DNA of 46,561 bases from contig CAMAVB010000027.1 of the NCBI GenBank assembly GCA_945861465.1, positions 1 to 46,561 on the forward strand, written 5' to 3'. Below the pieces are notes generated by a model. It did not search any database and was not told the origin of the DNA. It worked only from the letters and a program-made list of their open reading frames with translations. The position numbers and the translations under genes are program-made. This DNA is from Candidatus Kuenenia stuttgartensis. Lineage in GTDB: Bacteria > Planctomycetota > Planctomycetia > Planctomycetales > Planctomycetaceae. Below, one piece after another: positions 27,781 to 36,954 of this stretch. Position 1 is the stretch's first letter; every line of letters starts with the position of its first letter.

Positions 27781-27945
27781 ATGGTGACGACGGTGCCTGA
27801 GTCGGAGAAGAGCATCGAGGAAATCTTCTCTCGTTACCGACTTCAGAATTATGTGGAACATGCGAATCATCTGTTCAAGGGGCCGTTGGCCATTCGTCCG
27901 TTGTTTCTGCATTCTCCGAAGCGTGTGGAGTCGCTCGATGGCTAA
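27781..27945 (+). pseudogene. IS1634-like transposase remnant
   Basis: A frame of 54 codons ending TAA at 27945. It contains YRLQNYVEHANHLFKGPLA followed by IRPLFLHSPKRVES, which matches the C-terminal pattern of IS1634-type (IS4-superfamily) transposases: a Q..VE...F.KGPL...P.FL..P.R.E run. Only this short 3' region remains, the sequence stops where the family would continue, and no terminal repeats are visible. I read it as a scar of an old insertion directly behind the permease gene. Confidence 0.55.
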
Positions 27946-28380
27946 ATCTATGAAATAATTCAAACCACAGGATTTCCCCAAAATCTCCCTCCGCAAGGGA
28001 GTGCGGAAAACAATGTTAAACGAATTGGGTTGTAATTCATCGGAAATAAAGCCTCTGCAATCCCAGCAATGAAGCGGTACGTTGATAAAAAAGATGTGAG
28101 TAAAACGTCACGGGTTCACGCCCGTGGCGACGCCCTGCCGCTCGACGATGTAAAAACGCTGCCAAAATGCATCACACCGATTTATTGATGCCATCAGAGC
28201 TTTCGGATTCCTGTGCGCGATTACAACGGATTGAAAGTTCGTAGATCAGGAAAATCTGGTCTCAACGCCTATGAAATAAGGTGCTATGTGACAATTTGTG
28301 TTAGATTGCGTAGTCTGGGCCGTCGGAATCGTCCCCTTTAAATAGCAGAAGCTTACCATTCAACTCTCTAAGGCACGACA
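27946..28380. other. intergenic, upstream of the giant secreted protein
   Basis: No gene is supported here. A small hairpin CTCCCTCCGCAAGGGAG lies near 27985-28001 and could end the permease transcript, though no U-tract follows. A second hairpin CACGGGTTCACGCCCGTG lies near 28110-28127. The promoter of the gene at 28381 is presumably near the right end. Only an AGG seven bases before its ATG is visible as a ribosome binding site. Confidence 0.45.
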
Positions 28381-31300
28381 ATGCTGATTCGGGAATATTT
28401 GAAGTCTCTGACCTGTCGTCGTAAATCCGATTCACGAAGACGTTTACAGCGTCCACACGGTCCCTCAGAACGTTTGGAATCGCGAGCACTCCTGACTGGG
28501 AATGTTCAAGTCTCGCTTTCGGGGGCGAATGCGCAACTGACAGGAGATACGGCGAATAACGAGATAGAAGTTGTCGTGGACAATGGTTCGGTCGTCGTTC
28601 GAGGGCTAAATGGGACGACCATCAATCAGGGTACGACGGCGTTCACTTTGGTGACGGGTGCGACGACGCTACAGGGCAGTTTGAATGCGTCGTTAGGCGG
28701 CGGCGACGACATTGTGACGATTCGCTCGGGGATTACATTCACAGGAAATGTGTCCCTGTCAGGTGATGGCGGTGCTGATACTTTGCAGGTTCTCACCGGA
28801 ACTTATCGAGGCAATTTGACGTTGAACGGTGGCAATGGAGCCAGTTCGTTCGTTGTTGATGGCGCGACGGTCAGCGGGAATCTTGGCGTGAGTGGCGCGG
28901 GAGCAACGCTGGCCAGCATCAGCAATTCGACACTGCGAGGCCGTCTGGACGTTCGGACCGGCGATGGTGCCGACAGCGTGGTGGTTCAAACTACGACAGT
29001 CGATGGCGTAACGGCCATCCATACGGGAAATGGCGACGACAATGTTGTGCTCCAGAATTCAACATTGCACGGGCGGCTGTGGATTGAAACCGGAGCTGGA
29101 AATGATGTGGTCTATGTGAATTCCAGCAGCGTGGCTAAGGCGGCTCGCCTTGCTCTTCGCCGTGGCAACGACACAGTGCAGGTACTTGGGAGCAGCAGTC
29201 TTGACAGACGATTGGTGATCGTTGGCGGTCGCGGAAGCGATGCGGCCAGTATCGCGGCAGACACGACAGCGCATCGTATCGTCAGGCGTGGCATCAATTC
29301 CAGTCAAGTGAATGCGGCTTTGATTTCATCCCGCATTACAGACCCGACAACCGGAGCGATTGCGCGTGCGAATGCACTCCTCACAGCAGCAGTGCCGATT
29401 TTGACGGCGAGCGTCAGTCCGGCGACGATTTCAGAAAATGCAGGCGCATCGGCTTCAACGCTGACTGTCACCCGCACGGGCTCGACAGCAGCAGCGCAGA
29501 TCGTGACGCTGACGTCATCCAATACGAACAAGGCGACGGTTCCCGCGACGGTCACAATTCTGGCGGGCCAGACCACAGCCACAGCGACGATCGCGGCGAT
29601 TGACAACGACACCGTCGATGGGGCCGCCACGGTCACGATCACCGCTTCAGCGACGGGATTTGCCAACGCGACGACCACACTGACGATCAACGACAATGAA
29701 ACGGCCCTGAGCCTCAGCGCCAGCCCTCCCACATTTTCGGAGAACGCAGGCGCATCCGCATCGACGCTGACTGTCACTCGGACAGGCCCGACGACTGCAG
29801 CGCAGATCGTGACACTGACTTCATCCAATACGAACAAGGCGACGGTTCCCGCGACGGTGACGATTCTGGCGGGTCAGACAACAGCAACAGCGACGATCGC
29901 CGCGATTGACAACCCGACCGTCGATGGTGCCGCCACGGTCACCATCACTGCTTCAGCGACGGGCTTCGCCAACGCGACAACCACGCTGACGGTCTTTGAT
30001 AATGAAACGGCCCTGAGCCTTAGCGCCAGCCCTCCCACATTTTCAGAGAACGCAGGCGCATCGGCATCGACACTGACTGTCACCCGCACGGGCTCGACCA
30101 CGGCAGCGCAGATCGTGACACTGACTTCATCCAATACGAACAAGGCGACGGTTCCCGCGACGGTGACAATTCTGGCGGGTCAGACCACAGCAACAGCGAC
30201 GATCGCGGCGATTGACAACGACGCCGTCGATGGGGCCACAACGGTCACGATTACCGCTTCAGCGACGGGATTCGCCAACGCGACGACCACACTGACGGTC
30301 AACGACAATGAAACAGCGCTGAGTCTGAGTGCCATCCCTGCCACATTTTCAGAGAATGCGGGCACAACGGCATCTACGCTGACGGTGACGCGCACAGGCC
30401 CGACGACAGCAGCGCAGATCGTGACGCTGACGTCATCCAATACAAGCAAGGCGACGGTTCCCGCGACGGTCACAATTCCTATCGGGCAGACGACAGCCAC
30501 AGCGACGATCGCCGCGATTGACAACGGTACCGTGGATGGTGCCACAACGGTCACGATTACTGCTTTAGCGACGGGATTTGCCAACGCGACGACCACGTTG
30601 ACGATCTTTGACAATGAAACGGCCCTGAGCCTTAGCGCCATCCCTGGCACATTTTCAGAGAATGCGGGCGCATCCGCATCAACACTGACTGTCACTCGCA
30701 CAGGTCCGACGACTGCGGCGCAGGTCGTGACACTGGCGTCATCGAATACCAGCAAGGCGACGGTTCCCGCGACGGTCACAATTCTCATCGGCCAGACCAC
30801 AGCCACTGCGGCGATTGCCGCGATTAACAACGATACGGTCGATGGTGCCACAACGGTCACGATTACCGCTTCAGCGACGGGATTCGCCAACGCGACAACC
30901 ACACTCACGGTCAACGACAATGATATCCCACTGACGGCAGTATTCACCGCCGCCGATGCGGTGCAGTCGAATGGCACAAAGATCACCCGCGATGCCACTT
31001 CGCAGGTCACTGGTACGACAGTTGCCGGAGCGACGATCACTGTGGACAGTAACGGAGATGGGCTGTTTGACAACGGAAGTGCCACCGCCGGAAACGACGG
31101 AAGTTACACGGTGGATGTGACACTGTTGCACACTGCAACAAATCATGGAGCAAACCGACTGGTCGTGAAATCGGTTTTAGGGACGAGTTCCGCAGAAACC
31201 GCCGTGAATGCACATCTGGCCGTCGGCACGGTAGTGCATTTTGCCACGAACCTGGGTGCGTATGATGTCGAACTTCTGAACACTGAGGCTCCATTGACCG

Positions 31301-32019
31301 TGGCGAATTTCCTGAGCTACGTGAATTCAGGAGCTTATCAGAACATGTTCGTCCATCGAACGAACGCCGGGAGTGCCAGGTTCATACAGGGCGGCGGATT
31401 CAAAGTGCTGAATGGTCAAGTCAGTTCTGTTGTGACAACGGCCCCGGTGACGAACGAATTCCTGCCGGCAAATTCCAATGTCAGCGGAACGCTCTCGATG
31501 GCCTTGCTGGGGAACGGTTCCGGTGGAAGTCAGCCAAACAGCGGAACAAGTCAGTGGTTCGTCAATACGACGAATAATGGAGCTGGGTTTGATCCGGGAC
31601 AGTATACGGTCTTTGGCCGTGTCATTGGCGACGGCGTTACAGTCGCCGCACAGATCAGCAATCTGACACAGCGAAATCTGAATACGCTGTATGCGTCGTC
31701 GGCACTTGGAGAAGTCCCGGTTAATGCATTTAACCCGGCGAACACGCCGATCACCGGAACTGCCGCGATCACCTTGAACAGTGCTGTGGTCACGGGAACC
31801 GGTACTTTGTTCACATCAGAGCTGGCAGTCGGGCAATCGATTGTGATCGGCAGCGGACGCGCCTACTTCGTCGCTTCGATTCAGTCAAACACATCGCTGA
31901 CTCTGACGACAGCTGCAGCGTCCACGGGCTCGACTCTGGCAGTCACAAAGAATGTGGTGCCAAACGACGCCGACTTCGTCGTCTTCAGCAGCATTGGCAA
32001 GATTCTGGATACGATCTAA
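28381..32019 (+). CDS. giant secreted protein: LEPR motif, Calx-beta-like repeats, cyclophilin domain
   Basis: A protein of 1212 residues. The N-terminus is basic and then reads PSERLESRALLTG, the LEPR-type motif seen at the start of large exported planctomycete proteins. Residues about 45-320 form beta-rich repeats (GGGDDIVTIRSG, GNGDDNVVLQNS) of beta-helix character. Residues about 339-848 are five near-identical 102-residue Calx-beta-like units (FSENAGASASTLTVTRTG to TTTLTVNDNE). Near residue 950 begins a cyclophilin-type peptidyl-prolyl isomerase domain (VVHFATNLGAYDVELL, FVHRTNAGSARFIQGGGF, QPNSGTSQWFVNT) that keeps the catalytic Arg and the Gln of the active site. Its tail is interrupted by a beta-rich segment (GTGTLFTSELAVGQSIVIG). 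Probably surface bound, perhaps calcium binding. Start at ATG 28381. Confidence 0.88.
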   Translation: MLIREYLKSLTCRRKSDSRRRLQRPHGPSERLESRALLTGNVQVSLSGANAQLTGDTANNEIEVVVDNGSVVVRGLNGTTINQGTTAFTLVTGATTLQGSLNASLGGGDDIVTIRSGITFTGNVSLSGDGGADTLQVLTGTYRGNLTLNGGNGASSFVVDGATVSGNLGVSGAGATLASISNSTLRGRLDVRTGDGADSVVVQTTTVDGVTAIHTGNGDDNVVLQNSTLHGRLWIETGAGNDVVYVNSSSVAKAARLALRRGNDTVQVLGSSSLDRRLVIVGGRGSDAASIAADTTAHRIVRRGINSSQVNAALISSRITDPTTGAIARANALLTAAVPILTASVSPATISENAGASASTLTVTRTGSTAAAQIVTLTSSNTNKATVPATVTILAGQTTATATIAAIDNDTVDGAATVTITASATGFANATTTLTINDNETALSLSASPPTFSENAGASASTLTVTRTGPTTAAQIVTLTSSNTNKATVPATVTILAGQTTATATIAAIDNPTVDGAATVTITASATGFANATTTLTVFDNETALSLSASPPTFSENAGASASTLTVTRTGSTTAAQIVTLTSSNTNKATVPATVTILAGQTTATATIAAIDNDAVDGATTVTITASATGFANATTTLTVNDNETALSLSAIPATFSENAGTTASTLTVTRTGPTTAAQIVTLTSSNTSKATVPATVTIPIGQTTATATIAAIDNGTVDGATTVTITALATGFANATTTLTIFDNETALSLSAIPGTFSENAGASASTLTVTRTGPTTAAQVVTLASSNTSKATVPATVTILIGQTTATAAIAAINNDTVDGATTVTITASATGFANATTTLTVNDNDIPLTAVFTAADAVQSNGTKITRDATSQVTGTTVAGATITVDSNGDGLFDNGSATAGNDGSYTVDVTLLHTATNHGANRLVVKSVLGTSSAETAVNAHLAVGTVVHFATNLGAYDVELLNTEAPLTVANFLSYVNSGAYQNMFVHRTNAGSARFIQGGGFKVLNGQVSSVVTTAPVTNEFLPANSNVSGTLSMALLGNGSGGSQPNSGTSQWFVNTTNNGAGFDPGQYTVFGRVIGDGVTVAAQISNLTQRNLNTLYASSALGEVPVNAFNPANTPITGTAAITLNSAVVTGTGTLFTSELAVGQSIVIGSGRAYFVASIQSNTSLTLTTAAASTGSTLAVTKNVVPNDADFVVFSSIGKILDTI
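29395..30924 (+). repeat. five tandem 306-bp units encoding Calx-beta-like domains
   Basis: Units begin at 29395, 29701, 30007, 30313 and 30619, with perfect 306-bp spacing (102 codons). Later units share long stretches of nearly identical DNA, such as ACGGCCCTGAGCCT near the unit start and GACGGTTCCCGCGACGGT inside. Similarity at the DNA level, not only the protein level, points to recent duplication or ongoing gene conversion among units. An antisense open frame through this region is a by-product of the repeats. Confidence 0.95.
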
Positions 32020-33455
32020 CCCCGTTCAAACAGCCCACACGCAACATGGCCGCCAAAGCCCAATGACAGCTTGGCGGCGAGTTGCATTTGAGGCATTTTA
32101 CGAGCATCGGGCTGCAGTGGAATCCGGCAGCGTTCATCAACGCAGGTCAGATTCGTCGTGCCGGGGATTTGTTGATGTTGCAGTGCGAGCAGTGTCAGCA
32201 CAGCTTCCACGCTGCCAGCCGCGCCCAGCAAGTGTCCAATCGCGCCTTTTATACCAAAACACTGTGGCATGTTGGCTCCGAACGCCATTTGGATGCCACG
32301 TGCTTCAGCAAGATCGTTCGATTCCGTTCCTGTCCCGTGCAGGCTCAGGACATCCGGGCGGCGACCGTTGAATGTCACCGTGCGTTTAAGAATCTCACTG
32401 ACTACGGCACCGCTTTCATCGACCTGCGTCATTCCGGTGGGATCGTTGAGCCATCCTCCAGCGAGTATTTTTGCAATCGACCTCGCACGGCGGGAACTGG
32501 CATGGGCACGAGATTCCAGCACGGCGACGCCAGCACCTTCGCCCACGACAAATCCGTCACGGGACTTGTCGAACGGACGGCAGGCTGTGGCAGCATCCCA
32601 ATGGCGGGATGTGACGCGCAGACGGTGAAAGGAGGCCAACACCGATGCCCTGAGACCGGCATCTGCGCTTCCCACAATGCACACGTCACATTCACCGCGA
32701 TGGATCATGGCGGCACCCTGCAACAATGCAATCAGTCCAGTGGCACATGCCGCGATCGGACATGAACTGGCGACGGTCGATCCAGTCAGTGCCGTGATGG
32801 CACGCATCGCGCTGTCGGGCTGCACGCCCCAGTTCCACAAATCCTCAGATTCGTCGTGAATTTGGATCACAGGCTGGGACATTCTTTCCTCCGCGTCGTC
32901 GTCCGTTCCCACCGTTGCCATTTGAGGTTTACGCGTGTGACGAGTTGCCAACGCCTCCACCATCCGCTCGGTAGATCTCAATCCGCCCTTGCTGCTGCCG
33001 AAGACAATGGCCGTCCGTTCAGGCTTCAGGTCACGGCACCGCAGTCCGGCATGCGACATTGCTTCAGCGAAAGCCACGAGTGACATGGCCACCATCGGTT
33101 CCGATCGCCACGGGCCGCTGAGCTTTGATGGAACTGTTTCCAGCAGCTTCGAACGCTCCAGTCGCATGGAGACTGCCGCATAGTCCATCGCCGCCCCGTG
33201 CAGAGCCAGTCCAGGCATTGCCGACAAATGATCGAAGTGATCGATCTCGACGCACGTCAGACTGCGGCCCGCCCTTTGACCATTCATGACGGCCTCCCAG
33301 GTCTCACGGGCGGAGCAGCCAAGAGGCGTAACAAGTCCCAGGCCGGTAACCAGCACGTCATCGTTGCGATTTTGATTTGAGAATTCAAACACGTCGGGTC
33401 GGCCGAGGGTCTCGAGCGTAGGCAATGTTTCCGTATCGATCAGAATACAGTCCAC
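32016..33455 (-). CDS. beta-ketoacyl synthase (FabF/KAS II-like)
   Basis: A thiolase-fold condensing enzyme of 479 residues. The family opening is VLVTGLGLVTPLG at about residue 34. The nucleophile Cys237 is in PIAACATGLIAL, the first catalytic His in LHGTGTESND, the structural Lys in GIKGAIGHLLGAAGSVEAV with the second His, and LSLGFGGHVACGLF closes the fold. KAS enzymes extend acyl-ACP by condensation with malonyl-ACP. The protein is longer than FabF because of an N-terminal extension and an insertion around residues 175-210 (ERMSQPVIQIHDESEDLWNW region). The start is a GTG at 33455 with GGGAG 15 bases upstream, so it is uncertain. It overlaps the giant gene's stop by 4 bp, convergently. 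No acyl carrier protein or reductase is nearby, so a specialised lipid or polyketide role is possible. Confidence 0.88.
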   Translation of the reverse strand: MDCILIDTETLPTLETLGRPDVFEFSNQNRNDDVLVTGLGLVTPLGCSARETWEAVMNGQRAGRSLTCVEIDHFDHLSAMPGLALHGAAMDYAAVSMRLERSKLLETVPSKLSGPWRSEPMVAMSLVAFAEAMSHAGLRCRDLKPERTAIVFGSSKGGLRSTERMVEALATRHTRKPQMATVGTDDDAEERMSQPVIQIHDESEDLWNWGVQPDSAMRAITALTGSTVASSCPIAACATGLIALLQGAAMIHRGECDVCIVGSADAGLRASVLASFHRLRVTSRHWDAATACRPFDKSRDGFVVGEGAGVAVLESRAHASSRRARSIAKILAGGWLNDPTGMTQVDESGAVVSEILKRTVTFNGRRPDVLSLHGTGTESNDLAEARGIQMAFGANMPQCFGIKGAIGHLLGAAGSVEAVLTLLALQHQQIPGTTNLTCVDERCRIPLQPDARKMPQMQLAAKLSLGFGGHVACGLFERG

Positions 33456-33842
33456 GCGACAGAAACACGTCTCCCGAAAGCGTGGAGTTCAAAAGTCGGA
33501 GAAAACGCGGGCCACTCGTGAACATTTGGTTCACCGATTAACGCAATTGCAGGGATTGGTTTAGTCTTGCCGCTGACAAAACCTCAAATCTGACCGCGCG
33601 GAGTCGAGTGCCAGCAATTTGTGGCGATTTTCCATCGCGGATTCATCCTGAGACGACTACTATCGATAGCCCTCAAAGTTTCCTTATGCATTGCGTTGTC
33701 ATCGCTTCGGAACGTGTTACGATTTGAGGCGGTCTGCCGCTCAGGACGATTCCTGAGCGGTGGAATCGATTTTGCGTTGGGATGATCTCAATGCTGAATT
33801 TCGCAGTTCTGCGAAGTCAGATCGATCCTCGGGACGCCTTTC
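33456..33842. other. divergent intergenic region with a perfect hairpin
   Basis: No gene is supported between the divergent ketosynthase and kinase genes, so both promoters should lie here. CCGCTCAGGA-CGAT-TCCTGAGCGG (33737-33760) is a perfect 10-bp stem about 80 bp before the kinase start. It could be an operator or a leader hairpin. There is no U-tract behind it, so a terminator is unlikely. Confidence 0.5.
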
Positions 33843-35354
33843 ATGCTTCAAACTGCAACACTGACAGCTGCAGAATTCCGCAACCGTAAACAAGTCGATA
33901 CACGGTCCATGCCGCAGATTAAGTCTAAAGATGGACTCAAGTCCTTCCTCCTGACGTCGCGACTGCTGTCGCCTACGGATTGGAATTCTGTAGAAGGCCA
34001 GGTGGATGGCTCAAGCAGTGTCGAGACGATTCTGCAGCTGCTGGAACGTCGGCAATTGCTGACGCCGCTTCAGACAGGTCGGATCCTGAAAGGTGAAACG
34101 GAAGGGCTGGTACTGGGCCATTACAAATTACTTTATCGAAATGCATCCGGAAGCTTCGCACGCGTATTTCGGGCAGCCTCGGTAGAAAACAATCGTGTCG
34201 TGGCCCTCAAACTGCTTCGCGAACGCTGGGCCGACGACCCCAGAACCGTTGCGAGCTTTGAACGGGAAGCACACATCTGCCAGAAATTCGTGCATCCCAA
34301 TATTGTTCCAATCTATGAGATCGGCAACGAAGGGCGATTTCACTACTTCACGATGGAATTTGTTGAGGGCGGCAACCTGCGCGACTTCATGAAGATCCGC
34401 CGCACTCTGTCGCCGCATGAAGCGACACGCTGCATTCTGCAGGTCTGTCAGGGATTGGAATATGCGCTGAAAATGGGCGCGTCGCATCGCGATCTGAAAC
34501 TGACAAACGTGTTGATGAGCAGCACCGGCGTCGCCAAGCTCGTGGACTTCGGGTTGGCCGGAGCCGAATCGGCGAGTCAGGCTGGAACCAGCGACGACGT
34601 GCAGCGGGCACTGGAATACGCATCGCTCGAACGCGGCACCAATGCGCCTCGCAATGATCCTCGCAGCGATTTGTTTTTCGCCGGTGCGATCTACTACGAG
34701 CTGCTCACCGGCGAAGGGCCCTGGTCGCGTACGAAGGATCGTGAAGAGAAGATGCTGCTGAGTCGATACACGAACACGCGGCCGGTCGAAGCGATACGTC
34801 CGGACTTGCCCCAGTCGATCGCGCGAATCTGTGGTCGACTCATGGAAATCAGCCCTTCCGCGCGATATCAGACGGCGACCGAAGTTCTGCGGGATCTTCG
34901 CGCCGTCATGTCGGAGCTTGGTCAGACGATCGAAGCTTCGCCCCTCGAAAAACAACCAATGAGGATTGAGCTCAAGCCGGATTTTCGGCTGCTGGTCGTT
35001 GATACGCTGAAGAAACGCTGTGTAAAAGTGAAGGAATATTTTATCAGCAAAGGATTTGACGTCGCATTCATGCAGTCGCCGGAAAATGCTTTGGCACTGC
35101 TCAAGTCCAAACCGCCGGACGGCATCCTGTTTCTGGCTGACCATAACACGGCTGAGGTGCTGCAGATTTTTCCTCAGATCCAGGCATACGCCCGTTCACA
35201 AAAAGTCCCGTGTCTGGCTGTTTTTGCGGCGGAAGACGAAGAGTCCGTGAAAAAGAAGATCATGTCCACGCGTTTTGGCACCACCATGTTCCAGCCAGCC
35301 ACGCTGCGGGACATTTGCATGCACTTCGAAGACATCGGTGCTGTGACCAGGTAG
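33843..35354 (+). CDS. Ser/Thr protein kinase with C-terminal degenerate receiver-like domain
   Basis: A cytoplasmic protein of 503 residues. Before the kinase is the short helical region common in planctomycete kinases (LLERRQLLTPLQTGRILKG). The kinase domain covers about residues 95-360: a weak Gly-loop (NASGSFARVF), the ATP-binding Lys in VVALKLL, a Glu in FEREAHI, the catalytic loop SHRDLKLTNVL, and VDFGLAG as the DFG motif. All catalytic residues are present, so it should be active. From about residue 378 a receiver-like fold begins LLVVDTLKKRCVKVKEYF, but the expected phospho-Asp position in PPDGILFLAD is not an Asp, and only part of the acidic pocket is kept. No transmembrane helix is visible. 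ATG 33843 is used, and ATG 33909 (MPQIKSKDGL) is an alternative. Confidence 0.9.
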   Translation: MLQTATLTAAEFRNRKQVDTRSMPQIKSKDGLKSFLLTSRLLSPTDWNSVEGQVDGSSSVETILQLLERRQLLTPLQTGRILKGETEGLVLGHYKLLYRNASGSFARVFRAASVENNRVVALKLLRERWADDPRTVASFEREAHICQKFVHPNIVPIYEIGNEGRFHYFTMEFVEGGNLRDFMKIRRTLSPHEATRCILQVCQGLEYALKMGASHRDLKLTNVLMSSTGVAKLVDFGLAGAESASQAGTSDDVQRALEYASLERGTNAPRNDPRSDLFFAGAIYYELLTGEGPWSRTKDREEKMLLSRYTNTRPVEAIRPDLPQSIARICGRLMEISPSARYQTATEVLRDLRAVMSELGQTIEASPLEKQPMRIELKPDFRLLVVDTLKKRCVKVKEYFISKGFDVAFMQSPENALALLKSKPPDGILFLADHNTAEVLQIFPQIQAYARSQKVPCLAVFAAEDEESVKKKIMSTRFGTTMFQPATLRDICMHFEDIGAVTR

Positions 35355-35587
35355 GCACCTGTAAAGTCCAGCACCAGATCCTCAATTCGCTGACCCCTTT
35401 TCCAGGTCACCGCCGCGAAACAGCGACGAAGTTGGCCCGCTGCCTTGACCTGAAGCCTTTCTGAGGTCACTCTGTAAGCATTGTTTGCGATTGCTGGATG
35501 ATCGGCATGCTCATCTTGTGCCGATCAGGTTCCCAGCCGCGACTTCCCGCCGTCAATAATTCCCGCCTCATTTTCTCAAGGTGGCAC

Positions 35588-36904
35588 ATGATGCAAACCA
35601 CTCCGTTACAGACTGAATCATCCCGACGCAATTTTCTGGCAACATCCGCAGCAGGGGCTGTCACGTTAGCTGCCATTTCCAGGCCGCTGCATGCCGGGGC
35701 TTTCGCAGCAGGCAGCGATCTGTTGAAAGTGGGGCTCGTCGGTTGCGGTGGTCGAGGCCTCGGAGCCGCAGAACAGGCATTGAATGCTGATCCTGGTACT
35801 GAACTTGTCGCGATCGGCGACATTTTTGAAGATGCCGCTGAACGTGCGCGTCGTTCTCTGACACGGACGTACAACAAAGAGGGTGCCGCACCGCGCGTGA
35901 CGGTTTCCGATGACACATGCTACTCAGGCTTCGACAACTACCTGCGCGTGATTGAAAAGTCGGATGTGGTGCTGCTGGCCACAACACCTCATTTTCGCCC
36001 TCAGCATCTGCGTGCCGCTGTCGAAGCCGGCAAGCACGTGTTCTGCGAAAAGCCCGTCGCTGTCGATGCGCCTGGCGTACGCTCAGTGATGGAATCGTCG
36101 GAAATGGCAAAGGCCAAAGGACTAGTGCTCGTGTCCGGTCTGTGCTGGCGATATCACCCCGGCAAGTTGGCCACGTTTGAACAGATCAAAAACGGTGCAA
36201 TCGGTGACATCGTAACCATGCAGTGCTGTTACATGGCGGGAGGCGTCTGGGATCCGCGGCGCACGCGAGACAAATGCGACAGCGAAATGGAATACCAGAT
36301 TCGCAACTGGTACTACTACACATGGCTCTCGGGCGACTTCAATGTGGAACAGCACATCCACAGCCTGGATAAGATGATGTGGGCGATGAACGATCAGGTG
36401 CCGGAAACAATCAGTGGTTCCGGTGGTCGTCAGGTTCGCACCGATGCCAAATACGGCAATGTTTTTGATCACTTTGACATCGTCTATACATGGCCAAACG
36501 GAGTGAAGGCTTTCGCACGCTGCCGTCACTGGCCAAATTGCGAAAACGAAGTCGAGGACTATATCTTCGGCACAAAAGGCCGCGTCAATGTGATGAGTCA
36601 TAAGATCGAAGACTTTGCCGGCAATGTGATCTGGAAGTATGACGGCCCGGACGGCGACATGTACCAGATCGAACACAATGAACTCTTCGCCAGCATTCGC
36701 AGTGGTCAGCCAATCAACAACGGCGACTACATGTGCAAGAGCACATTGATGGCGATTGCCGGACGTATGGCGGGTTACACCGGTCAGCGACTGACCTGGG
36801 ACGCGGTGCTGAATTCCAAAGAAGACCTCAGCCCGAAAGCCTACGAATGGACCGACAATCCGGTGCCGCCGGTGGCGATCCCAGGAAAAACTCCGTTTGT
36901 CTGA
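35588..36904 (+). CDS. Gfo/Idh/MocA family oxidoreductase, Tat-exported
   Basis: An NAD(P)-dependent oxidoreductase of 438 residues. The twin-arginine signal SRRNFLATSAAGAVTLAA lies at residues about 12-29 and suggests export in folded, cofactor-bound form. The Rossmann motif VGLVGCGGRGLGAAEQAL follows. The family's EKP motif is in VFCEKPVAVDAPGV, with the catalytic Lys in place. The C-terminal region, about residues 160-430, is the usual substrate domain and includes NWYYYTWLSGDFNVEQHIHS. Such exported sugar dehydrogenases are very common in planctomycetes, and the substrate is not predictable. The frame is open to 35498, but the ATG at 35588 places the Tat motif properly, with AAGG seven bases upstream. 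Confidence 0.92.
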   Translation: MMQTTPLQTESSRRNFLATSAAGAVTLAAISRPLHAGAFAAGSDLLKVGLVGCGGRGLGAAEQALNADPGTELVAIGDIFEDAAERARRSLTRTYNKEGAAPRVTVSDDTCYSGFDNYLRVIEKSDVVLLATTPHFRPQHLRAAVEAGKHVFCEKPVAVDAPGVRSVMESSEMAKAKGLVLVSGLCWRYHPGKLATFEQIKNGAIGDIVTMQCCYMAGGVWDPRRTRDKCDSEMEYQIRNWYYYTWLSGDFNVEQHIHSLDKMMWAMNDQVPETISGSGGRQVRTDAKYGNVFDHFDIVYTWPNGVKAFARCRHWPNCENEVEDYIFGTKGRVNVMSHKIEDFAGNVIWKYDGPDGDMYQIEHNELFASIRSGQPINNGDYMCKSTLMAIAGRMAGYTGQRLTWDAVLNSKEDLSPKAYEWTDNPVPPVAIPGKTPFV

Positions 36905-36954
36905 TTCGAAATTCCACTTGGCGTCGTCGAACAATGACTGAATAGGTTGTGATC

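Noticed and set aside
30180-31085. Long antisense open frame of 301 codons
   Set aside because: It is the complement of the Calx-beta repeat array. Repetitive GC-rich coding DNA leaves the opposite strand open. It has no ribosome binding site and no known family.
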